The translations under genes were made by a program, and so were the position numbers. Shown in pieces: positions 8,403 to 16,849 of a DNA stretch of 64,000 nucleotides. Source of the stretch: UBA5239 sp031548025 (GTDB lineage: Bacteria; Verrucomicrobiota; Lentisphaeria; Victivallales; Victivallaceae); the NCBI GenBank assembly GCA_031548025.1, contig JAVBRM010000074.1, positions 1 through 64,000 on the forward strand, read 5' to 3'. Numbering within the stretch: position 1 is the first letter of the stretch; every line of letters starts with the position of its first letter. The notes below the pieces were generated by a model. That model was not told where the DNA came from. It made no database searches and saw only the letters and a list, made by a program, of their open reading frames with translations.

Positions 8403-9673
8403 AATTCCTTAAGCTTGACTCCGATGGCAGTCAGTTTTTCGGCGATATTTTCATAACCGCGGCTGATCATGCGGCAGTTGCTGATTTCGCTTGTACCACG
8501 GGCACAGACGGCGGCGATGATCATCGCCATACCGGCCCGGATATCCGGACTGGCCAGAGTCTGGGCGCGAAGCTGGGTCTTGCCGGTGATCACCACCCGG
8601 TGCGGGTCGCAGACAATAGCGTTTGCCCCCATGCTGATCAGACGGTCGACGAAGTACAGGCGCGATTCGAACATCTTCTCGAAAAACATCACCGTGCCCT
8701 GGGTCTGGGTGGCCGCCACGATGGTACAGCTCATCATATCCGAGGGATATTGAGGCCACGGCCCGTCGGAAATCACCGGAGTATAACCGCCGAAGTCGGA
8801 TTTTACCTGAGGCTGTTGTCCGCCCGGAACGACCATAGTGCCGCCCTGCAGTTTTATCTCGATGCCCAGCCGTTCGAATACGCGGCGGGTCATCCAGTAG
8901 TGGCGCGGGGTAATCCCATGGATTCGCAGGTCGCCGCCGGTGGCGGCCGCCATCGCCAGAAAACTGCCGGCTTCGATGTGGTCGCTGACCACGGTATGCT
9001 CGGTGCCGTGAAGTTTTTCCACCCCCTGAATGGTCAGGGTATTGCTGTTCAGACCGGAAATTTTCGCACCCATGCCGTTCAGGAGCTCGGCCAGGTCGGT
9101 AACATGGGGCTCGGAGGCGGCATTGCGGATAATGGTTTCGCCCTGGGCCAGGACCGCGGCGGTCATGATATGCTCGGTCGCGGTAACGCTGGCCTCGTCC
9201 AGAAAGAGTTCGCGGCCGCGCGGACGGCGGCTGCAAGTAAATTTGTAGGTATCGAAGCAATCGACCTCGATGCCGAGCGCGTTCAGGCCGTAAAAGTGCC
9301 CGTCGAGGCGCCGCCGACCAATCACGTCGCCGCCGGGAGGCCACAGTTCGGCGGAGCCTGCCCGGACCGCCAGCGGCCCGGCAAACAGGATGGAAGTCCG
9401 GACCCGGGAGCAGGATTCCCGGGAAATCGTGGTGGTTTTGATGTCCCGGGCATGCAGTTTCAAACGATTGTTGGAAAAACTGCTTTCCACACCAAGCTCG
9501 GCGGCGATTTCCAGCATGACCTGGAGGTCGACGATATTGGGAACATTGTTCAGAATTACTTCTTCATCGGTCAGGAGGCAGGCCGCGATCATCGGCAGAA
9601 CGGCGTTTTTGTTGCCGCCGACCCTGACCTCGCCGCTGATTGCACTGCCGCCTTCAATCATCAAGTTGTTCAT
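8399..9673 (-). CDS. murA: UDP-N-acetylglucosamine 1-carboxyvinyltransferase, Cys-to-Asp active site
   Basis: This 424-residue EPSP-synthase-fold enzyme performs the first committed step of peptidoglycan synthesis, transferring enolpyruvate from PEP to UDP-GlcNAc. GGNKNAVLPMIAA at the N-terminus supplies the essential Lys-Asn pair. The active-site loop reads PPGGDVIGRRR, with Asp116 where most MurA have the fosfomycin-reactive Cys (Cys115 in E. coli). Asp at this site is known in Mycobacterium and Chlamydia, is catalytically competent and gives fosfomycin resistance. The start overlaps the hisA stop by 4 bases, so it is last in a three-gene operon. Confidence 0.92.
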   Translation of the reverse strand: MNNLMIEGGSAISGEVRVGGNKNAVLPMIAACLLTDEEVILNNVPNIVDLQVMLEIAAELGVESSFSNNRLKLHARDIKTTTISRESCSRVRTSILFAGPLAVRAGSAELWPPGGDVIGRRRLDGHFYGLNALGIEVDCFDTYKFTCSRRPRGRELFLDEASVTATEHIMTAAVLAQGETIIRNAASEPHVTDLAELLNGMGAKISGLNSNTLTIQGVEKLHGTEHTVVSDHIEAGSFLAMAAATGGDLRIHGITPRHYWMTRRVFERLGIEIKLQGGTMVVPGGQQPQVKSDFGGYTPVISDGPWPQYPSDMMSCTIVAATQTQGTVMFFEKMFESRLYFVDRLISMGANAIVCDPHRVVITGKTQLRAQTLASPDIRAGMAMIIAAVCARGTSEISNCRMISRGYENIAEKLTAIGVKLKEF

Positions 9674-10425
9674 TTTGCGCTCCTTACTACATCACTGTAT
9701 TTCAATTTTCCGCCGAATATATCCAGGGCCGAACCCACGGTAAAAGACACTTTTTCCCGACCCACGCGGCGAATGGTTTCAATATCCGCCAGCGAGCGAA
9801 TCCCCCCGGCGTAAACCGTCGGAATAGGCGAATGTTCCGCCATTATAGCGATCAGATCTTCATCGATTCCGGCCTGCTTGCCCTCTACATCCACTGCATG
9901 AATCAAGTATTCACGGCAGTATCCGGCGAGCCGCAGCAGGGTTTCCCGGTTGACTTCAATATCGGTAAAACGCTGCCAGCGGTCGGTTACGATAAAATAA
10001 TTTCCGTCCCGCAACCGGCAGCTCAAATCAAGGATCAACTGTTCCCGCCCGACGGCCTTTTCCAGTTGTTCGAGACGTTCAAAATCCAAGAGACCGTCCC
10101 GAAACACATATGAGGTCACAATCACCCCGTCCGCACCGGCTTCGAGCCAGGCGGCGGCGTTATCGGCATTGATGCCGCCGCCGACCTGCAGCCCGCCGGA
10201 CCATGCCTGCAGGGCTTCCCGGGCCGCGTCGTCGTTGCCGGGACCAAGCATGATCACATGGCCCCCCTTTAAACCGTCGTTCCGGTACAACCGGGCATAA
10301 TGCGCCGGGCTGTACTCGGATACGAAATTCTCCGCGACCGCTTCGGGCGCTCCGTCCCGCAGGCTCGAGCCGACAATCTGTTTGACCTTGCCTTGATGCA
10401 GGTCAATGCATGGCCTAAACTCCAT
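9670..10425 (-). CDS. hisA: Eukaryotic-type phosphoribosylformimino-AICAR isomerase
   Basis: This 251-residue TIM-barrel enzyme should isomerise ProFAR to PRFAR in histidine synthesis. It follows the fungal/plant HIS6 pattern, not the usual bacterial HisA: CIDLHQGKVKQIVG near the start, FVSEYSPAHYARLYRNDGLKG, VIMLGPGNDDAAREALQ, LQVGGGIN, ILDLSCR, FLIHAVDVEG-like YLIHAVDVEGKQAGID, and VYAGGIRSL. The C-terminal SALDIFGG also matches HIS6. A few bacteria are known to carry this type. It overlaps the GH36-like gene upstream by 11 bases and murA downstream by 4. No other his gene is in the window. Confidence 0.9.
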   Translation of the reverse strand: MEFRPCIDLHQGKVKQIVGSSLRDGAPEAVAENFVSEYSPAHYARLYRNDGLKGGHVIMLGPGNDDAAREALQAWSGGLQVGGGINADNAAAWLEAGADGVIVTSYVFRDGLLDFERLEQLEKAVGREQLILDLSCRLRDGNYFIVTDRWQRFTDIEVNRETLLRLAGYCREYLIHAVDVEGKQAGIDEDLIAIMAEHSPIPTVYAGGIRSLADIETIRRVGREKVSFTVGSALDIFGGKLKYSDVVRSAK

Positions 10426-12052
10426 ATGTGCTGTTCACCAGTAAGTAACCGCCGGAAGGCGCGGATTTGAAGTTGAGCTCATGCCCGAGGCAGTCGAAAC
10501 ACTTGGCTTCGGAGTGTTCCAGCTTGTCGGCGGTCAGGTTCAGGATATATTGCGGCAGCTTGCAACTTCCGATGGCTTCTCCCAGTTGGAAACGGTCGTT
10601 CAGAATGATGATCCGTTCTTTTTCACCGGTGACCGCCGCCCAGGCACAGGAAGCGCCGTTGAAACAAATTTCCCACTTGCCATGGCGGAAGGCTTGGTAG
10701 TGCTTGCGGTAAAAATGCAACCAGTTGGTAATAATCTGTTTTCCCATGCTGCTGATCTGGGTCAGGTCCATGGAAAGCATGGGAACACCGACCAGAGAGG
10801 CAATCATGTGGCGCGAAATATTTTCGCGGGTTTCGTTCGGATGCCAGTAGACCGGGTCCGCGTGGACCGGGGCGCCGTCGCCGATGCTGATCCGGATTTG
10901 CGCCATCCGCTGAAAATTGTCGAGAAAGTCAAAAGGCACGTCGCCGGCCCGGAATTGAGTGGCAAACTCAAGCATTCCGGGGGTATCGTAGTTCTGGCGG
11001 AATTCAATCAGCGCATCGGCCTTGACCTGACGGATGGCCTTGCTCAAACCGGCGATGAATTTGCGGGTTTCGCGGCCGCGCGGCTTTTCGAGATTGGGAA
11101 ATACATGATCAAGGAAGTCAATTTTCAGGCCGTCAAGCGGATATTGCTTCATCAGTCCCGCCAGTTTTTCGGTCATGGGAGCGACGGATTTTTCCTTGGC
11201 CGAATCGAGCGTATAACAACCTTCTTTGTAGCCTTCGAAGACGCATTCGCCGTAGTCTTTGTAGAACTGGCTCTTGGCACCGATCAAGAACGGGGTCACC
11301 CAAAGCATATATTTCATGCCCATGGCCCGGACTCTGTTGACATGGTTGGTGAAATCGGGGAACTTTTGAGCGGAGACCTGCCAGTCGCCGATCATTTCAT
11401 ACCAGGAACCGATGGTCTGCGGAGAAACCCGCTTCATATCGTCGAAACACCAGCCGTCGTCAATGATATAAGTACCGAATCCGAGCTTGGCGGCTTCGGC
11501 GGCGGTAGTTTCAACCCAATCCTGGGTCACCGCGGCATGAACCGCGTACCAGGTGCAGAATACCGGATCCCAGGCGCCTTCCGGATACTTGACCGTGGGC
11601 AACCCCAATTCGCCGCGCCAGTCTTCCAGACACTTGACCCAGTACTGCCGACGGCGGTTCACAATCACCTTAAAGGGCTGAGTTTCAGCGCTTACAGCAA
11701 CCTTGACGGTGATTTCGTAATTGCAAGTTTCCTGGTTCATTTTGGCGATAATGGATGTATCGTCAGTCAAATTGTCGAGGCCGATCGAGCAGCGGTTTTC
11801 CTGCGAACTGTTGAAAAAAGCGATATAAGGAAAGTTCCGCTGAGCTGAACTGTCGGTCTGGATCACCCAATGCAATTTCATGGTCGGAGTACGGTTAAAT
11901 GGAAACCAATAGCCCTGTAAATCGATAATCGGAATATTCAGCTTGAGCTCCATAATTCCTTCACCCGAAGGGGATACCGTGACTGCCTGAAATTCGGAAG
12001 CAATCGCCGCCGCCGATTCCCGGACTCCATTTTTCCATATTTCCAATTGCAT
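10415..12052 (-). CDS. Alpha-galactosidase-like glycoside hydrolase (GH36/clan GH-D type)
   Basis: This protein of about 545 residues has no signal peptide, so it probably acts in the cytoplasm. An N-terminal beta-sandwich precedes a TIM barrel with TYIIDDGW (Asp198/199) and GLKIDFLDH, whose Asp312 fits the clan GH-D nucleophile. RAGDVPFDF (Asp371) is a candidate acid/base. Both are assigned by motif position. The frame is open to 12127, but the first 25 codons look unlike protein, and the ATG at 12052 has a GAGG ribosome site, so that start is used. It is the first gene of an operon with hisA and murA, a combination without obvious metabolic logic. Confidence 0.75.
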   Translation of the reverse strand: MQLEIWKNGVRESAAAIASEFQAVTVSPSGEGIMELKLNIPIIDLQGYWFPFNRTPTMKLHWVIQTDSSAQRNFPYIAFFNSSQENRCSIGLDNLTDDTSIIAKMNQETCNYEITVKVAVSAETQPFKVIVNRRRQYWVKCLEDWRGELGLPTVKYPEGAWDPVFCTWYAVHAAVTQDWVETTAAEAAKLGFGTYIIDDGWCFDDMKRVSPQTIGSWYEMIGDWQVSAQKFPDFTNHVNRVRAMGMKYMLWVTPFLIGAKSQFYKDYGECVFEGYKEGCYTLDSAKEKSVAPMTEKLAGLMKQYPLDGLKIDFLDHVFPNLEKPRGRETRKFIAGLSKAIRQVKADALIEFRQNYDTPGMLEFATQFRAGDVPFDFLDNFQRMAQIRISIGDGAPVHADPVYWHPNETRENISRHMIASLVGVPMLSMDLTQISSMGKQIITNWLHFYRKHYQAFRHGKWEICFNGASCAWAAVTGEKERIIILNDRFQLGEAIGSCKLPQYILNLTADKLEHSEAKCFDCLGHELNFKSAPSGGYLLVNSTYGV

Positions 12053-12352
12053 ATCGACCTCGTGAATTTTAAGATGGAGTCTAAAAATAACTCCGTGGCG
12101 ATGTTTTGTCAAACCTGATTCATCCAAAAGTCGGCATTTCCGCGTGGGTCCAGCAGGGAAATTGAAAAAAAATGAAATTTTTTATATCTTGTATATTTAC
12201 TTAATTTTCAGGCACTTAATGAAATGCCCGAGCATGAATTTGTTGTAAATCATGATTTTTTACCTGAAAAAATTACTTTTCCGGGTTGTTATATTGAGAA
12301 AATCGGTTATAATATATTTAGTTTCTAACCCTAAAACCCCGAGGAGGGAAAA
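12053..12352. other. 300-bp AT-rich intergenic region
   Basis: This lies between the divergent GH36-like gene and the 60-residue small gene. Apart from the plus-strand promoter at 12286-12313 described separately, no ORF, tRNA or repeat is apparent. Confidence 0.6.
12286..12313 (+). promoter_or_regulatory. Sigma-70 promoter of the small basic protein gene
   Basis: TTGTTA (12286-12291) and a perfect TATAAT (12308-12313) are separated by 16 bases, 40 bases before the start codon. Confidence 0.7.
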
Positions 12353-12535
12353 ATGAAGCACAGTTTTTATGACGTAAAAGCCAAGAAGAAAGTTGACGCC
12401 GAAGTAACCGAAAAAGTAACTTATGGCCAGAAGGGCAATGAACGCTATGCTTTCAAAGGTCAGACCAAAGACGGCCGTAACTTGACCGCCTTCGTTAACA
12501 AGGCCACTTGGGACAAAGCCAAGGTCGGCAAATAA
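12353..12535 (+). CDS. Small basic protein of unknown function (60 aa)
   Basis: This lysine-rich 60-residue protein (MKHSFYDVKAKKKVDAEV at the start, RYAFKGQTKDGRNLTAF in the middle) has no signal peptide or membrane segment. A consensus promoter, a GAGGAGG ribosome site and an intrinsic terminator immediately downstream make it a well-insulated, probably highly expressed single-gene unit. I do not recognise the family. Its size and charge would fit a nucleic-acid or ribosome-associated protein, but no motif shows this. Confidence 0.8.
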   Translation: MKHSFYDVKAKKKVDAEVTEKVTYGQKGNERYAFKGQTKDGRNLTAFVNKATWDKAKVGK

Positions 12536-12560
12536 TCCTGCCTGAAATTTGTTCTGATTA

Positions 12561-12598
12561 CTCTCGGAACTTTTTGTTCCGGGAGTATTTTTATTTTA
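12561..12598 (+). terminator. Intrinsic terminator after the small basic protein gene
   Basis: A 10-bp stem (12561-12570 with 12576-12585, one G-T wobble) with a TTTTT loop is followed by a T-rich run. It separates the small gene from the BtuF-like gene. Confidence 0.85.
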
Positions 12599-12609
12599 TC
12601 AGGGGTCAT

Positions 12610-13440
12610 ATGTTTCGCTATATAATAAGTTGTCTGCTGTTGATGTTGTCCTGGGGAGTGATTGGACAGGAGCGGATTGTTTCGCTCAGCCCGAACCTGA
12701 CTGAGATCATATTCAAGCTCGGACAGGAGAAACAGCTTGTCGGCAGGAGCTCATCCTGCGATTATCCTCCGGAAGCCCGGAAGCTGCCGATTGCCGGCAA
12801 ATTCGGAATTCCTTACCCCGAACCCCTCATCGCCTTGAAACCGACTCTGGTGATTTCCGAAAAAGTCGGCGTCGACTCCTTTCTCAAAGAATTGGCCAAG
12901 TACAATATCAAGTATCAGTTTTTCGCCAATGAGTCGCTGGATGATTACTTGAAAATCATTACCGTTTTCGGCGAAATCCTCCACTGCGAAAAAGAAGCCG
13001 AAGACCTGATTTCCCGAACCCAATCTCAAATTGACGCCTTGCGCACCACCGGAAAACAACGCCAATACCGTCCCAAGGTTCTCATACTGATCAGCGACAC
13101 TCCGCCTGTTACCGCCGGTAAGAAAAGTTTTATCAGCGAAATGATCAACCTGGCCGGTGGAGACAATATCGGCGATGCGGAAGAGCGCGGCTTTTTCGCC
13201 TGTTCGCTGGAATGGGTCGCCACTCAAGCTCCCGATATCATTATCATTCCCCGCGCCTCGCCGCGAAAATTGGTGGATTTGCGGAAGAATTCCGGCTGGG
13301 GCAATTTATCCGCATTCAAAAACCAGCATATCATTACCGACGTCGACGAGTCCATACTCTACCGCCTCGGTCCCCGGACCATAGACGGTATCATGCAGTT
13401 GAAGTCCGGCATCGATAAGTTCTACCCAACGAATAATTAA
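12610..13440 (+). CDS. BtuF-like periplasmic binding protein (cobalamin/iron-chelate ABC type)
   Basis: This 276-residue protein has an N-terminal signal sequence (FRYIISCLLLMLSWGVIG) without a lipobox, followed by a class III helical-backbone binding protein. RIVSLSPNLTEIIFKLG is the classic start of BtuF/FecB-type domains, and PLIALKPTLVI and SFISEMINLAGGDNI match later family segments. It would capture vitamin B12 or a related corrinoid, which fits the B12-dependent radical SAM enzyme in this window, but no ABC permease or ATPase is adjacent. The ATG at 12610 is chosen because it begins the signal peptide and follows AGGGG. The frame is open further upstream, through the terminator. Confidence 0.78.
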   Translation: MFRYIISCLLLMLSWGVIGQERIVSLSPNLTEIIFKLGQEKQLVGRSSSCDYPPEARKLPIAGKFGIPYPEPLIALKPTLVISEKVGVDSFLKELAKYNIKYQFFANESLDDYLKIITVFGEILHCEKEAEDLISRTQSQIDALRTTGKQRQYRPKVLILISDTPPVTAGKKSFISEMINLAGGDNIGDAEERGFFACSLEWVATQAPDIIIIPRASPRKLVDLRKNSGWGNLSAFKNQHIITDVDESILYRLGPRTIDGIMQLKSGIDKFYPTNN

Positions 13441-13441
13441 A

Positions 13442-16144
13442 CTACTTATTCAAGCGCTCGACGGTTACGTTTTTGACCATTGCCACGCCGGTTTTATCCA
13501 GATTTTTGGCTACGGCGTAGAGGGCAATCTTAACCGCGCCTTCCCGGAGGCGGATTTCTCTGGTGTAATTTTTCCAGTCATGATCGTTTTTGATCTGAAA
13601 TCCGTCGTAGGTGAGAGTTTTTTCATCGGCATTGATTTCGCGGAAGACCAGCCAGAATTCACCGCCGCCCAGGTTTTGGGTTTTGATGTCGGCGCTCAGG
13701 CGGAAAAATTCTTTGCCGATTTTTTCATAAGGCAGGGGAACTATCGAGGTCAGCCAGGCGTTGTTTTTTGATTCGGGTTGACCGGTCATTTTCAGGATCT
13801 CAACACCGTTTTCGGTGATTTTTTCAGCATAAGGACGCCGGGCGGGAAAGTTAACCGCGGTGGCTTCGCCATCGGTGGTCCGCTCGAAGCGGATGAACGA
13901 CGGTTTCCACAGTCCGCCTTTGCCTGAGGCATTTTCCACCAGTACGGTAATCTGGTTGTCTTCGCCGAATTTAACAGCGTCGGTGATGTCGTATTCCTGG
14001 GGTTTTTCCCAACTGTAACGGTCCAGGGCACTATTGTAAACCAATTCGCCGACCTGTTTGCCGTTGACCCAGGTCCAGCCGGATTCATCGATGGCGCCAA
14101 CCCGCAGAATTACCCGCCACTTGGCCCGGTCTGCCGGAATCTTAACCGTAGTACGATACCAGGCAAAGCGATATTGGGTTTCACCCTGATCATCCAGGAA
14201 CATCCAGGTGGAGCGCAACGGCCAGTCTTTGGAATTGAAATCAGGACGGAAATATTCGGCCTCACGGCCTTTCATGCCCGGATCGGTTTGGACCTGCCAT
14301 TTTTCCGGCAGGGCAATGGCTCCACGGAGGCTTTCGTCTTTCAGTACCCAGGCAACATCTTCCAGTTTGCGTTTGCCTTCGAAATATTTGACATTGGCTA
14401 CACACGGCATTAAGCCCTTGCGGTACTCCTTAACCTGCGCTACGGCTTGCTGACACTGCAGATTGGTACTTTCGGGATCGGCGAAAACCGCAGAGGTGCG
14501 GGAACAGAGAATGCTATGCTCGAAACCCTGTTTCAGGAAGGCAACCCGTTTTTCCGCCAGCGGATCGCCGGCAGCGAGCTTGGCGGCTTCGTCAAGCAGC
14601 GGCTTGGCCGGTTCATATACTTTTTCCGGGAAAAAACGGTGAGCCAGCGTGGCGTAATGGAATCCGTAGAGAAACCACTTGCGGAGCGACTCCGTTTCGT
14701 GAATGCGGTTGAACTCGGCAGCATGGCTCATGGTATAGTTTTCCCAGTATTCGAAATACTTTTTCACCGCCGGGGCGGCTTGGCCGAAACCGCTGTAATA
14801 CTGATCCATCAACTGATCGACGGATTGTTCGGGATCAATCACCAGGCGCGACATGACGTATAAATTCGGTCCGACGGTTGCCCAGGAGCCATTGGGGCCG
14901 TCGACATCCAGCCCCAACATGCCGTTGCGGTAGGCCAATTTGAACTCATCGGCGTATTGATGGTAGAAAATTTCCGGCATGGCGTAGCTGCTGAGGAGAT
15001 AATTCGGGCGCAGATAGAGCGAGGCCCCGGATTTACCCCACAATTCGATTTCCGTATTGACCAATTTCTGGTATTCCGGCGTTCTGGGAAACGGGAGGTC
15101 ATCGACAAACCCCACAACGATGTTTTTGTTGAGCTTGGTCTGACGCGGCGCATAAACATAGTTCATGTACGCATAACCGCCGACTTGCACGTCCGGGTTG
15201 ATTTTCGAGGCCAACTCCCAGACAGCTTTGTAATACCGGGCATAGCGTTCGCCGACATTGCGGTAGGCATCGTAGTAAACGGTAGGCCAGCGGACATCTT
15301 CTCCGTCCCACGCCAGACAACCGGCGCACATACAGCGGCCATGAGCATCATTTTCCTTGGCATTGACAGCGGCATGAGGGCGTTTGGCGGCCTGCCAGTT
15401 GGCAACAATCTGCTGATGAAGCGCCGGATTGGAAACGCACATTCCCGCGTAACGGTCATTAATCCGGTTACCGGCGGCGTTCATTTCAAAATAATCGGGA
15501 TGTTCCTTGCCGTAGAGCTTGCGCCAGTCGCCGAAGGCATGGCCCTGGCTGGAGCAACCGGCAAAGTTGATATAGCGCGACAGGTCGGCTCGCAGCAGAC
15601 GCCGGTTCCATTTCCAGTCGAATGTACGCGTATAGGCGAATTGCAGTTTGGGCGAAACCGTCAGGTTACAATCCCCGGAATCGATGCTTTTTTGAGCAGG
15701 AATATGTTCACCGAGCTCATCCGGCCACATCCAGAGAACCCCCAGCTTGCTCTCCGCCCACTGATAAACCGCATACAGGGTCCCGGTGGCGGTGCGCAGT
15801 TTATCCACCGCTCCAGCGGTGTCTTTACCGGCCAACAGCAAGCTATTATCCGTGGTTTTGATTTTGAAGCCGGCTGTCGGCAATTCTTTGAGATCGAGTA
15901 CGGCGGCCCGACCGAGAATGATCTGTTTTTGACCGGCCGGAGCATCTTTGACATTGACCAGCGGCAATTCAGCTCCCGAGGCTTTCCGGATGATATATTG
16001 CAGTTCCTCCGCGGCATACTGTTCCGCCGGAAGCGGATTGGACGGCAGTACGATTACGGCATTGGGCGCGCCATCCCGGACGATTTCCCATCCGGAAACA
16101 ACGAGTGCCGATAAAAACAGGATCAACAAACAGAATTTTTTCAT
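13442..16144 (-). CDS. Cassette A: secreted DUF4838 protein with C-terminal sugar-binding modules
   Basis: This 900-residue protein has a signal peptide (KKFCLLILFLSALVVSGW). Next comes an alpha-glucuronidase-like N-terminal fold (AAEELQYIIRKASGAELPLV), then the DUF4838 barrel with its CxCxxC signature (CMCAGC), and a C-terminal jelly-roll of the GH2 sugar-binding type (GWTWVNGKQVGELVY). DUF4838 proteins are linked to glycan degradation but their chemistry is mostly undescribed. The ATG at 16144 is preferred over 16159 because GGAG precedes it at proper spacing. It is the third gene of the operon LacI, prepilin, DUF4838. Confidence 0.82.
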   Translation of the reverse strand: MKKFCLLILFLSALVVSGWEIVRDGAPNAVIVLPSNPLPAEQYAAEELQYIIRKASGAELPLVNVKDAPAGQKQIILGRAAVLDLKELPTAGFKIKTTDNSLLLAGKDTAGAVDKLRTATGTLYAVYQWAESKLGVLWMWPDELGEHIPAQKSIDSGDCNLTVSPKLQFAYTRTFDWKWNRRLLRADLSRYINFAGCSSQGHAFGDWRKLYGKEHPDYFEMNAAGNRINDRYAGMCVSNPALHQQIVANWQAAKRPHAAVNAKENDAHGRCMCAGCLAWDGEDVRWPTVYYDAYRNVGERYARYYKAVWELASKINPDVQVGGYAYMNYVYAPRQTKLNKNIVVGFVDDLPFPRTPEYQKLVNTEIELWGKSGASLYLRPNYLLSSYAMPEIFYHQYADEFKLAYRNGMLGLDVDGPNGSWATVGPNLYVMSRLVIDPEQSVDQLMDQYYSGFGQAAPAVKKYFEYWENYTMSHAAEFNRIHETESLRKWFLYGFHYATLAHRFFPEKVYEPAKPLLDEAAKLAAGDPLAEKRVAFLKQGFEHSILCSRTSAVFADPESTNLQCQQAVAQVKEYRKGLMPCVANVKYFEGKRKLEDVAWVLKDESLRGAIALPEKWQVQTDPGMKGREAEYFRPDFNSKDWPLRSTWMFLDDQGETQYRFAWYRTTVKIPADRAKWRVILRVGAIDESGWTWVNGKQVGELVYNSALDRYSWEKPQEYDITDAVKFGEDNQITVLVENASGKGGLWKPSFIRFERTTDGEATAVNFPARRPYAEKITENGVEILKMTGQPESKNNAWLTSIVPLPYEKIGKEFFRLSADIKTQNLGGGEFWLVFREINADEKTLTYDGFQIKNDHDWKNYTREIRLREGAVKIALYAVAKNLDKTGVAMVKNVTVERLNK

Positions 16145-16180
16145 TTTATTAAACTCCATATATGGTTATAATTAATTTTT

Positions 16181-16849
16181 TTATAGAGAGACCTCTTTGG
16201 GGGTTCTGAAAGTCTGAGTCAGCTTGGTTCGCGCGGTCAATTCCGCTTTGGATACGTTCACGACACTGCCGTCGTGCCGTGCCCAGTTGGCATTGCCACC
16301 GTCGTGATTGTCGGACACGGGTTTGGTATTGCTGCCCATGTCGATCATCGAGCCGCAGTTATCGCCGAACATCCACAACTGATTATTTTTAATCACGACG
16401 GGAAGCCGGCAGATACTCGCCGCACGGGCTGAAAAACCGTTGAACCAGGTATATGAGGTGTAGCCGATGGGGGGAGTGATATTACTGGCGGGACAATTGA
16501 GGATAGAATAATTGGCTCCCGAGACCGAACCAACCACTTTTGCGCCGGGCAGAAAACCGTAAATGACCAGTCGTCCGAAGCCGTAACTCGCAATGGCGGT
16601 AGTCAGAAAACGGTGTGGGTAATTCAGCGAATATCCCGGCGGCATGAAGCCTTCGTAACTATCGGCGTACACGAAAACCCCCATCGCAATCTGCTTGCAG
16701 CGATTGACGCAACTGGCTTCCCGCGCCCGGTTGCGCGCTTGTTGCAACGCCGGCAGCAACATTGCCGCCAATATCGCAATAATTGCGATCACTACCAACA
16801 ACTCAATAAGTGTGAATTTTCTGACTTTCTGTTTTTTCTTAGTATTCAT
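16181..16849 (-). CDS. Cassette A: prepilin-type protein, H-X9-DG-like family
   Basis: This 222-residue protein starts with a short basic leader and FTLIELLVVIAIIAIL, the prepilin cleavage/methylation segment with Glu at +5. The residue before the cleavage site is Lys instead of Gly. A globular domain follows and ends with a DG motif preceded by His ten residues earlier. Such proteins are abundant in Lentisphaerota and Planctomycetota and of unknown function. The ATG at 16849, with an AGGAGG ribosome site, lies 11 bases inside the end of the LacI gene, so the two are translationally linked. The longer upstream frame is rejected. Confidence 0.85.
   Translation of the reverse strand: MNTKKKQKVRKFTLIELLVVIAIIAILAAMLLPALQQARNRAREASCVNRCKQIAMGVFVYADSYEGFMPPGYSLNYPHRFLTTAIASYGFGRLVIYGFLPGAKVVGSVSGANYSILNCPASNITPPIGYTSYTWFNGFSARAASICRLPVVIKNNQLWMFGDNCGSMIDMGSNTKPVSDNHDGGNANWARHDGSVVNVSKAELTARTKLTQTFRTPKEVSL

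Noticed and set aside
8600..9814. 404-codon open frame on the plus strand
   Set aside because: It is antisense to murA and hisA, whose conserved motifs are clear; the translation has no recognisable domain.
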